Origin: Planctomycetota bacterium
GTDB lineage: Bacteria > Planctomycetota > UBA1135 > GCA-002686595
Direction: 5' to 3'
DNA length: 64,000 nucleotides
Assembly (NCBI GenBank): GCA_009691855.1
Contig: SIAI01000013.1
Location: 30,281-94,280, forward strand
The notes under the pieces are model-generated. The model saw only the letters and a program-made list of their open reading frames with translations. It did not search any database and was not told the DNA's origin. Made by a program: the position numbers and the translations under genes. Positions 45,317-52,761 of this stretch are shown here, piece by piece (the stretch's first letter is position 1; each line of letters starts with the position of its first letter).

Positions 45317-46834
45317 ATGACTCCTGGAGAGAAGCGACTCGTCGCGCTGCTCGCGAGCTCGACCCTGACGCTGCTCGCGGCGTGCGTGTTCCTCGTGCTG
45401 CGGCTGCGCGCCACTCCGGTCGCCTTCGACACGAACGCCGCGCTGGCCGACCCGGAGCTACGCAACGCCGTCGTGCAGCGCCTGGCCACGCAGGCGACCG
45501 CCATCTGGGACTCGCACAACGATCCCGAGGTCGGGCGCATGCTCCAACCCAACCTGCGCGAGGTGCAGGCCACCGGAGTGCCGACGAGCACGAACGTCTA
45601 CGGCCTGCGCGAGCGTCCCTTCGAGCTACCCAAGCCGCCCGGCACGCTGCGCGTCGTGATCCTGGGCGATTCGTTCGTGCAGGGCTTCGGCGTGCTGGAG
45701 GCGCAGCGCATGGGCGTCTTGCTCGAACGCTATCTCACCGAGCACGCCACCGGCTTCAGCGGCCGCATCGAGTGCCTGCACATCGGCGTCGGCGGCTGGA
45801 ACGCCGTCAACGAGTGTGCCTACCTGCGGCGCATGCTGAGCGAGCTGGCGCCCGACCTCGTGCTGCACGTGCTCGTCACCAACGACCTCGACGACGAGTG
45901 CGGCGTGCGCGGCTTCGGCGCGCTGTCGGCCTTCGCGCCGCTCGTCAGCGCACGCACCGACGCCATGGTGTACCACGCGTATCCCACGCGCTTCTCCTCG
46001 CCGCTGAACACGAACTACCTGCTCGAGGCGGCCGATTTCGAGAGTCGCCAGCGCTACGAAGAGCTCGCCGAGGCGCTCGGACGCCTCGCGCTCTGCGTGC
46101 GCCGCTCGGGAGCACGCTACGTGGCCGTTGCGCAATGGTCCGGGATGAGCGCGCGCCTGTGGAGCTTCCTCGAGCCCCATCTCCCGCGCGAGGAGTACGC
46201 CCCGCTTCCGACGCGCCTGATGACAGACCCCGACCTGCGCCTGGGTCCGACCGACGCGCACTGGAGCGTGACCGGACACGAACAGGTCGCGCGCCTGTTC
46301 TTCGCGCTGATCCGCGGGCGCGGGCTGCTGCCCCAGCTCGCGCTCACGCCCTGGCCGGAGGTCGAGGAAACGGCGCTGAAAGAGCTCGAGGCGGCCTGGC
46401 GGGAGGCGACCCGCAAGCAGCGCAAGCCGGTGTGGATGCCCGTGAAGGAGGCCGTGTCACGCCTCGAGCCGGCGCACTTCACCGACCTCGAGTGGCGCCA
46501 CGTCTACACCGGCCTCGACGATCAGGCGCGGGTCTCGCCCTTCGCCTCGTTCTACCTGGCGCCGGGCGAGCTGCAGTACCTGGTGCTGCGCGGGCGCGCC
46601 TTCGCGCGGCCCGAGCTCGCCGGAGCGCGCGTCCAGGTCAGCGTCGAGGGCCAGCCGCTGGGCGAGCACGAACTCGTGCCGGGCGAGCCCTTCGAGCTGC
46701 GCCTGCCGCTGCCGGCCGACCTGCGCCGCGACGGCGGCATCAACGTGCGCCTGGAGACGAACGATTACGTCTACGCCAACGCCGACCGGCAGCACTGCGT
46801 GAGCTTCCAGCTCGACCTGCTGGCGCTGGAGTGA
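45317..46834 (+). CDS. Membrane-anchored SGNH/GDSL hydrolase-like protein
   Basis: The protein is 505 residues with one N-terminal membrane helix (LLASSTLTLLAACVFLVLRL). Block I is RVVILGDSFVQGFGVLEAQR, carrying the nucleophile serine. A later VTNDLDDE fits block III, and the catalytic dyad is in GPTDAHWSVTGHEQVARLF (D-x-H). About 170 residues follow the SGNH domain and end in a beta-rich segment. Such proteins often remove or add acetyl groups on envelope polysaccharides. It lies 39 bases after the sulfatase gene on the same strand, consistent with a polysaccharide-processing role. The substrate is unknown. Confidence 0.82.
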   Translation: MTPGEKRLVALLASSTLTLLAACVFLVLRLRATPVAFDTNAALADPELRNAVVQRLATQATAIWDSHNDPEVGRMLQPNLREVQATGVPTSTNVYGLRERPFELPKPPGTLRVVILGDSFVQGFGVLEAQRMGVLLERYLTEHATGFSGRIECLHIGVGGWNAVNECAYLRRMLSELAPDLVLHVLVTNDLDDECGVRGFGALSAFAPLVSARTDAMVYHAYPTRFSSPLNTNYLLEAADFESRQRYEELAEALGRLALCVRRSGARYVAVAQWSGMSARLWSFLEPHLPREEYAPLPTRLMTDPDLRLGPTDAHWSVTGHEQVARLFFALIRGRGLLPQLALTPWPEVEETALKELEAAWREATRKQRKPVWMPVKEAVSRLEPAHFTDLEWRHVYTGLDDQARVSPFASFYLAPGELQYLVLRGRAFARPELAGARVQVSVEGQPLGEHELVPGEPFELRLPLPADLRRDGGINVRLETNDYVYANADRQHCVSFQLDLLALE

Positions 46835-46957
46835 ACGCGAGGCGGGGCACACCCGCTCGCCATCGTCGAAGCGGGCGCAGTTCGACACACTCGCGGACGC
46901 GCTTCCATTTCTGTCGGCAGAGGGGGCGCACCCGAAGAGCCGTGATCCGGCCCGACG

Positions 46958-48298
46958 TCACTCTTCCGGATCACGGGCCTGCAGCCGGACCTGGAAGGCC
47001 TCGTACAGCGTCACGGAATCCACGGCCCCCAGGAGAGAAGCACCCTCGTACAGCTTGCGCACGTTGTGACGGACGACATCGAAAGCGTCCGCGCGCACGT
47101 TCTCGAGCACCCAGGCGTCCTGCTGCTCGTGGCTCACCGCGATCACTCCGCCCGGGCTGACCGCCGGGTCGGGGATCCAGTCGATCTCCTCCTTGCGCAG
47201 GACCTCCAGCACTTCCTCGGCGTCGCCACGGATGCGCGGGTCGTCGACGAGCTGCGCGTTGCCCGCCCCGACGATCAGGCGCAGGGCCGTGCCGCCTTTC
47301 GCCTTCGCGGCGGCCAGGAAGCCGGCCGTCGAGGTCTTCCCGTCGACCGCGTGCTTGAGCCAGTCCGTGCGACCCCCATTCGGGCTGATGATCTGGACCT
47401 CCTCGAGCTGCAAGGCTCTGCGCTCGTCGGTGAGGATGCGGCCCTCTTTCGCGAGCCGCACCAGCAGCTCGGTGTGATAGCGATCGATCGCCGCGCCGCG
47501 CTCGAGGTTCTGGCGCACGAACTCGGGGATCCGGTCCGGAGCCAGGGCCGGATCGAAGACGAAGCAGCGCGCCCCGCGCCGCGCGAGGAAGCCCAGCAGC
47601 GGCAGACCGACCTTGCCCGCACCGATCACGAGCACGCTGAGACCCTCCAGGATCGGCGGGCACTCCGGCGAGAGGACCTCGAGCGCGCTGAGCTCCGGAC
47701 CGCGCACGAGTCTGGTGGTGAGAGCCGCCTGGTAGATGGCGGCGAGCACTCCGATCGCAGTCGGATCTCCGGTGTCCACGGCGCAACCCAGCCCGACCGT
47801 GAAGTGCGTGCTGCGCGCGATCCAGCGCAGCTCGCCCTTGCCGACGCCCTGGTCCTCGGAGGCGAAGTACTCCCCCCGCAGGTGCTCCACCAGCAGTCCG
47901 TGGCAGATCAGGCGCGCAGGCGTGAGCTCCTGGCCGGGCCCGCTCGTGAGGATCACTCCCTTGCCTCCTTGCCAACCGAAGGCGGTCCTGCGGTTCGCCC
48001 AGCGTGGATCCTGGATGCGCAGCTCGCGTTCCGCTCTCTGCAGGAGGCGGTTTTTGGAGAGCATGGCTTGGGCCAGCCGCGAGGATTCGGATTCGGCCTG
48101 GCGAACGCCTCGCTCGGGATCGGCAGACGGCTCCTGGATCCAACGCGTTCCACCCAGCGCCGGCCAGTCGGAACGGCTGGGGCTCCGGCAAACAGCCACG
48201 CAAGAGAAGGCGCCTGCGGCGCTGCTCCTCCCTTCCCACAGCTCGACCCCAGGAGCGTCGGGCAACTCGATCGGGCCGGAGATCTGGAAGTCCTTCAT
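46958..48298 (-). CDS. Leucine-dehydrogenase-like (ELFV family) oxidoreductase
   Basis: The ATG at 48298 gives 446 residues. The N-terminal domain shows ALGGTRWI and GWQGGKGVIL, where the GGK lysine matches the catalytic lysine of leucine dehydrogenase, and YFASEDQGV, matching the AEDVG aspartate. The second active-site lysine (in YKNA of leucine dehydrogenase) is arginine here (ANRRTAF). The NAD domain has SVLVIGAGKVGLPLLGFLARRGARCFVFDP. A conserved DPTAIGVLAAIYQAAL helix joins them. It should act on a 2-amino or 2-oxo acid, but substrate choice may differ. The gene lies 16 bases after the stop of the membrane protein gene. Composition is less GC-rich than the neighbours. Confidence 0.83.
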   Translation of the reverse strand: MKDFQISGPIELPDAPGVELWEGRSSAAGAFSCVAVCRSPSRSDWPALGGTRWIQEPSADPERGVRQAESESSRLAQAMLSKNRLLQRAERELRIQDPRWANRRTAFGWQGGKGVILTSGPGQELTPARLICHGLLVEHLRGEYFASEDQGVGKGELRWIARSTHFTVGLGCAVDTGDPTAIGVLAAIYQAALTTRLVRGPELSALEVLSPECPPILEGLSVLVIGAGKVGLPLLGFLARRGARCFVFDPALAPDRIPEFVRQNLERGAAIDRYHTELLVRLAKEGRILTDERRALQLEEVQIISPNGGRTDWLKHAVDGKTSTAGFLAAAKAKGGTALRLIVGAGNAQLVDDPRIRGDAEEVLEVLRKEEIDWIPDPAVSPGGVIAVSHEQQDAWVLENVRADAFDVVRHNVRKLYEGASLLGAVDSVTLYEAFQVRLQARDPEE

Positions 48299-48314
48299 GG
48301 TGGGTTCCCGATGG

Positions 48315-49610
48315 TCATGCGCCTGCAGGAGAAGTCGGTGATTGCGCCTCGGAGTCACCCGCGCGCTCGGCCACCCGAGACGAGGGAGGAGCTACGAGGC
48401 CCTTCGCGCGGGGCGCGGGTTGGACCTCTCGCACGGGCTCGGCGGCCGTAGGCGCCTGCAGGTCGGCCACCAGTTTCACCAGCCGCGGGAAGTACTCCGA
48501 CAAGCGGGGCGAGACTTCATCGACCCAGCGGAGCTCGAAGTAGTCGGAGCACTGGCGGGCGACCTTCTCGCTGCAAAGGAAGCAGATGGCCTCGATCGCC
48601 GGATCCATCGGCGCGAGGGGATCCCGGTCGTAGCGCACGAGGTTGACGGTCTTCGCCGCATCGCTCATCCAGACGCCGAAATTCCCGCTCCAACCGTTGC
48701 CGATGGCGTCCTGGAAGTCCTTGGGCGCGTTCGCGAAGTGGTTCGCATAATCGTCGCGGCCTACCTCGAGGACCCGCGCCTGCATGCGCTCGCCGGCCGC
48801 GTCGCTCGCGGCCTGATAGCGACGGAAAAGCAACTCGAGAGCGCCAGCGAGGCCCGGCTCGGACCGCAGCACGCTCATGTCGGGCACGATGAACAGCCGC
48901 TTCACGCGAAACCCGCTGCTCTTCGCGGCCTTGACCTGCTTGTTCAGGTATGCGCTCGAGCCCTGCTGGAAGCCGAGGTGATCCGCCGACCAGACGACCG
49001 CGTTGGTGATCGTCTTGAACTCGCCGTTTGCGCCCATCAGGGAATCGAGCATCTCGCTCCAGCGGCTGGAGAACTGATTGGCCGGGGAACGAACCTCCAG
49101 CTGATAGCGGTGTTCCTCCGCCAGGAGCCTCATTGCCTCCTCCGTGTCGTGCAGGAGGCGCTGGGCAAAGAGGATCTCGATGTCCTTGTCGAAGCCGGTC
49201 CCGGCGGCGTGCTTGACGACGCCGGCGTAGTGATCGATCACGCGCGTCATGCTGCCGTGTGCCCTCAGATTGGCCTGACCCGTGTCGAACAGCCGCCCCA
49301 TCCTCTCCTCGTACCGCGACAGGACGTCGTCTCGGTCATGCTCGTAACGGCTGATCAGAGCGGCGACCTCCTCCTTCGAACTGGCAAAACCCTCCTTGCG
49401 ATCCTGGTCGCTCAGCAGGATTCGCTTCTCGATCTCGATCTGCTGCCCGAGGACGCCGCCGAGCCCGGCCAAGAGGATGGACCACAGGGCAAGCTGCCAG
49501 CCGTCCAGGTTCGTCTTGTTCAGGAGCAGCTCCAAGATGAGCAGGACCACGGGCGGGGCGACGACCAGTGCGATTCTGAGGCTGATCTCGGCGGTGGATC
49601 GGCGAGTCAT
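48315..49610 (-). CDS. Two-helix membrane protein with coiled coil and PLD-like-fold domain
   Basis: The ATG at 49610 gives 431 residues. Two membrane helices (LRIALVVAPPVVLLILELLL and QLALWSILLAGLGGVLGQ) are joined by a short loop. A helical stretch to about residue 110 is followed by a globular domain to about 365, then a disordered Pro/Ala/Ser tail. The domain reads like the non-catalytic PLD-like sensor fold: TITNAVVWSADHLGF, SSGFRVKRLFIVPDMSVL, RMQARVLEVGRDDY, NFGVWMSDAAKTVNLVRYD and a closing YFELRWVDEVSP. No HKD catalytic motif is present. It is probably a membrane-tethered sensor or scaffold. The dehydrogenase-like gene follows by 16 bases. The fold is an inference from pattern only. 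Confidence 0.72.
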   Translation of the reverse strand: MTRRSTAEISLRIALVVAPPVVLLILELLLNKTNLDGWQLALWSILLAGLGGVLGQQIEIEKRILLSDQDRKEGFASSKEEVAALISRYEHDRDDVLSRYEERMGRLFDTGQANLRAHGSMTRVIDHYAGVVKHAAGTGFDKDIEILFAQRLLHDTEEAMRLLAEEHRYQLEVRSPANQFSSRWSEMLDSLMGANGEFKTITNAVVWSADHLGFQQGSSAYLNKQVKAAKSSGFRVKRLFIVPDMSVLRSEPGLAGALELLFRRYQAASDAAGERMQARVLEVGRDDYANHFANAPKDFQDAIGNGWSGNFGVWMSDAAKTVNLVRYDRDPLAPMDPAIEAICFLCSEKVARQCSDYFELRWVDEVSPRLSEYFPRLVKLVADLQAPTAAEPVREVQPAPRAKGLVAPPSSRVAERAGDSEAQSPTSPAGA

Positions 49611-49654
49611 GGGGCGCTGGGGGCAGAACCGTTGATGGGGCAGGTCTTCTTCAT
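49607..49654 (-). CDS. Possible 15-residue leader peptide overlapping the membrane protein start
   Basis: ATG AAG AAG opens a 15-codon frame (MKKTCPINGSAPSAP) whose TGA overlaps the ATG of the membrane protein gene (ATGA). That gene has no ribosome site of its own, so coupling to a leader is plausible. The leader itself has no good ribosome site. It could be chance. Confidence 0.25.
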   Translation of the reverse strand: MKKTCPINGSAPSAP

Positions 49655-49795
49655 GCAAGGGGAACGGCGCATCGCGCCGGCCACCGCCATCCATCTATCC
49701 CAGTCAAGCCGAGGAAACGCAGTTGTTCCCTTCCGTGGGTCTTCGCGGGTGGAGAACATCCCGTCCGATGGCGGCGGGCTATTCTGGGCATGGCC

Positions 49796-50807
49796 ATGGG
49801 TCCTTCGCGCTCGATCGGATCCCGAGCTGCTCGCGCACCAAGCCGTCGCGCGGCGCCTAGCGCGGCTCGCCGTGCTCGCGCTGGCGCTGCGGGCGGGCGG
49901 CGGGCACGCGACCGAGGTGGGAGCTCGAACCGGTCGAGCTCGTCCTGCAGGACGTTGCGCTCTCTATCGACGGCGTGCTGCTCGACCGAACCGGCGGACT
50001 CGCCGCGGGCTGGCGCATGGCGCTCTTGGACGGCACGCCGGCCTACTCGGACGACCACCGGCCCTTCACGACCAAAGAGCTCGCCTCGGGCGCGAGCTCA
50101 CACCTCGAACTCGGCGCCGACGGCGCCTTCTCCTTCCGCGGTCTGAAGGAGGGACGCGCGTATCGAGTGCGGGGCTGGAACCAGAAGACCCTCGAACAGG
50201 ACGTGAGTGAGCAGATGCTGGCTGGCACGCGCGGCTACGTGCGGCGCGTCCCGGACGAGCCCTGGCGTGCGCGCGTCGAGGGAGTCGTGGTCGGCCTGGA
50301 CGGATTCCCTCTGGCGGACGTCACCTGTCGCTTGAGCATGAACGAGTACAAGAGCGAGAGCGGAACGTGGATGACCTCGGGGCAAACGTGGTGACCGACG
50401 GGCTCGGACACTTCGCCTTCGTCGACGTGCCCCCGGTCGAGCTCTTCATCCGCTTCAAGGGCCTCGGCACCGACCAGCAGCTCGTTCTGCCGACCGATGA
50501 TCCCGGCTGCGGGCTGCGCGTGGAGCTGGTGCGCAGCGGCACGTTCGTGCTGGAACGCGACGGCGCCGGCCGGGCCGCGGACACGCTGCGCGTCCTCGAC
50601 GGCGACGAGCAACGCCTGCCGATCGAACTCGACCGCGGTCCGGGACGCACGAGCAACCCGCGCGACGTGCCCGTGCCGGCCTCCGGCGAGGTGCGCGGAC
50701 GGGTCAGCGAGCTCGCTCGTTGGCTCGTGCTCTACGCGGGCGAGCGCGAGCTCGGCCGGCTGCCGCTCGTCGTGCGCTTCGGCGAGGACGCGCGCCTGCG
50801 CTGGTGA
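49796..50807 (+). pseudogene. Frameshifted gene for a carboxypeptidase-regulatory-like secreted protein
   Basis: Protein-like sequence moves between frames. One frame has ARSDPELLAHQ..RLARLAVLALALRAGGG, like a membrane or signal segment. The next frame has WELEPVELVLQDVALSIDG up to NEYKSESGTWMTSGQTW and then stops. A third carries VVTDGLGHFAFVDVPPVELFIRF to the end at 50807. The last break near 50390 joins smoothly with a one-base shift. The content, with REGxVxGLDGFPLADVTCRL and short beta strands, resembles carboxypeptidase-regulatory-like repeats. A TATTCT box 10 bases before ATG 49796 fits the local promoter pattern. It is either a decaying gene or sequencing error; two breaks argue for decay. 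Confidence 0.55.
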
Positions 50808-51013
50808 AGAAGCGCTGAAGAGCGCGGGGTAAGAAGGCTGTCAGCGCCGGCCCCGGTTACGAAACCCGAGCCCGAAGAAGGAATAGAGGAAGGGAACGCG
50901 TTCTCGTCGGGCCCCGTCGAACCCTGCTCGCAAAGTTTGACGTCGGCAAACGAGACGCCGTACTTCCTCTCCTCGACATACACTCGGAAGCGCCGGTGGC
51001 AGGCCGGCAGTCC

Positions 51014-51931
51014 ATGCAACGGCGGACCGGCAGGCTGCGTCAATTCGTTCTGCGTTCGAGCGCCCTGGTCGCGCTCGGCTGGCTGGCGTCGGGCGCGTTT
51101 ACGGCCTGGAAGCTCACGGATCGTCCGAATCCACTGCGCGCGGAGCGCCAGCCGACCTGGCTGCGGGCCGAGGACGTGCGCCTGAAGACGCGCGATGGCG
51201 AGGAGCTCGGCGCCTGGTTCGATCCGGGCGCGCCTGGGAAGCCGGTGGTGCTCTTCTTCCACGGCATGGGCGGCTCGCGCTCGTCGCTGGCGCTCTCGGC
51301 CCAGCGCGTGTCGATGGAGGGCGATGGCTACCTCGCCGTGTCGCTGCGTTCCTTTGGTGACTCGAGCGGCGGAGCGCTGGACTTCGGCTGGAGCTCGCGC
51401 GCGGACGTGCTGGCGGCGGTCGAGTTCGTCGAGGCGCACAAGCCTGGCGCGCCGTTGATCGTCGTCGGCCAGTCGCTGGGCGCGGCCGCGGCCATCTTCG
51501 CCGCACCCGAGCTGGGCCGGCGCGTGAGCGGCTACGTGCTCGAGGGTCCGTATCGAGACCTCGAGAAGGCCTGCCACGACCGCTTGGATCGGCAGCTCTT
51601 CGCCCCCTTCGCCTCGCTGGCGTTCCTCGGGTTGCGTCTGTGGGCGCCGTGCTTCCTGCCGACCGCACTCGACGCCGTGCGGCCGATCGACCAGGTCGGA
51701 CGCTTCTCCGCGGGCGTCCCCGTGCTGTTCGTGGCCGGGGCCTACGATGAGCAGGCCCCCGTCGAGGACGTGCGCTTCCTGACCGAGACCTGCAGCGCCG
51801 ACGCCGAGCTCGCCGTGCTCGATGCGCACGATCACCGGGACCTGTGGGCGCTGGACGAGCGCCACTGGGAGCTGTGGAGCGGCTTCCTGGCCCGCGTCGA
51901 GCACGCGGGCAACGCGGGCGTGCCCTATTGA
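51014..51931 (+). CDS. Membrane-anchored alpha/beta hydrolase
   Basis: The ATG at 51014 gives 305 residues, beginning with a basic region and a membrane helix (SSALVALGWLASGAFTAW). The hydrolase part has FFHGMGGSRSSLA for the oxyanion region, the nucleophile elbow VVGQSLGAAAAI, an acid in VAGAYDEQAPVED and a histidine in DAHDHRDLW. It resembles the BEM46/YqkD type of periplasmic hydrolases (dipeptidyl aminopeptidase-like or esterase). A TTGACG hexamer at 50937 lies 71 bases upstream without a good -10 partner. A GTG at 50996 would add six residues. The substrate is unknown. Confidence 0.82.
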   Translation: MQRRTGRLRQFVLRSSALVALGWLASGAFTAWKLTDRPNPLRAERQPTWLRAEDVRLKTRDGEELGAWFDPGAPGKPVVLFFHGMGGSRSSLALSAQRVSMEGDGYLAVSLRSFGDSSGGALDFGWSSRADVLAAVEFVEAHKPGAPLIVVGQSLGAAAAIFAAPELGRRVSGYVLEGPYRDLEKACHDRLDRQLFAPFASLAFLGLRLWAPCFLPTALDAVRPIDQVGRFSAGVPVLFVAGAYDEQAPVEDVRFLTETCSADAELAVLDAHDHRDLWALDERHWELWSGFLARVEHAGNAGVPY

Positions 51932-51959
51932 GCGGCTGTGCGCGCGACCTGTCGCCCCC

Positions 51960-51965
51960 TATCCT
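51960..51965 (+). promoter_or_regulatory. Candidate -10 box TATCCT before the DUF1571 gene
   Basis: TATCCT ends 9 bases before the ATG at 51975, with no -35 match and no ribosome site. The same distance is seen at several other genes in this window. Confidence 0.35.
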
Positions 51966-51974
51966 GCGCGCGTG

Positions 51975-52754
51975 ATGCGTGCACTGCTCCTGTGCGTCGG
52001 CCTGCTGATCGGCTGCCGCGCAGCGCCGGCCTGGGAGCCGATCGGCGGCTTCGAGCTGGTGCCAATCCAGCTCTCGCTGTCGAGCGAGCTCTCGCCGCAC
52101 GAGCTCCAGCAGCGCGTCGCCAGAGCGCACGCCAAGCTCGACACGATCGCCGACTACACCGCCGTGCTCGAGACGCGCGAGCGCATCGAGGACGACCTCT
52201 ATCCACGCCGCGTGATGCGCCTGAAGGTGCGCCACCGGCCCTTCGGCGTGGCCATCGAGACCGACGAGCCCGCCAACGAGAAGGGCCAGCGTGTTTGGTA
52301 CTCCGTGGCCTGGAACCACGGCGAGATGCTGGCCGAGACGCCGGGCTTCGTGGGCTCGCTGGTCGGGCGGCTGTCGCTCGATCCCGAGGGCGATCTGGCG
52401 CTCGAGAACCGCCGCCATCCGATCACCGACATCGGCCTCCTGCGCCTGGTCGAGCAGGCCGAGGAGTCGCTCTTCGCGCCCCGGCCCGCCACGAGCCGGA
52501 TCGCGCGCGTGCGCGGCTTCGCGGCCGATCTCGGCGGGCGTCCGGCGCAGATGTGCGAGGTCGCGGTGCCGCGCGAGCTGCCCGACTCGGCGCTGCTCTA
52601 TCGCTTTGGCTTCGACGACGAGAGCGGGTTGCTTGTCTACTACGGTCTGGCGGAGCTGATGCCCGACGGTCCGGCGCTGATCGAGGAGTACCTGTACCGC
52701 GACGTTCACCTCGCGGCCGGCCTCGGCGACGCGGACTTCCGCCCGCCGCAATGA
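51975..52754 (+). CDS. DUF1571-type lipoprotein
   Basis: The protein is 259 residues. MRALLLCVGLLIGCRA is a short lipoprotein signal with cysteine at residue 14. The region DTIADYTAVLETRERIEDDLYPRRVMRLKVRHRPFGVAIET is the DUF1571 signature common in planctomycetes and some proteobacteria, and VWYSVAWNHGEMLAETPG continues it. DUF1571 has a LolA-like or outer-membrane lipoprotein-sorting-like beta fold, which suggests lipid binding. It is 43 bases after the hydrolase gene but seems to have its own short-leader promoter. It is convergent with the S9 peptidase gene, only seven bases apart. Confidence 0.82.
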   Translation: MRALLLCVGLLIGCRAAPAWEPIGGFELVPIQLSLSSELSPHELQQRVARAHAKLDTIADYTAVLETRERIEDDLYPRRVMRLKVRHRPFGVAIETDEPANEKGQRVWYSVAWNHGEMLAETPGFVGSLVGRLSLDPEGDLALENRRHPITDIGLLRLVEQAEESLFAPRPATSRIARVRGFAADLGGRPAQMCEVAVPRELPDSALLYRFGFDDESGLLVYYGLAELMPDGPALIEEYLYRDVHLAAGLGDADFRPPQ

Positions 52755-52761
52755 GCGCGCG

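Noticed and set aside
50935-50965. TTGACG-N17-GTACTT as a promoter for the alpha/beta hydrolase
   Set aside because: The -10 part matches at only about three of six positions, so it was not listed as a feature.
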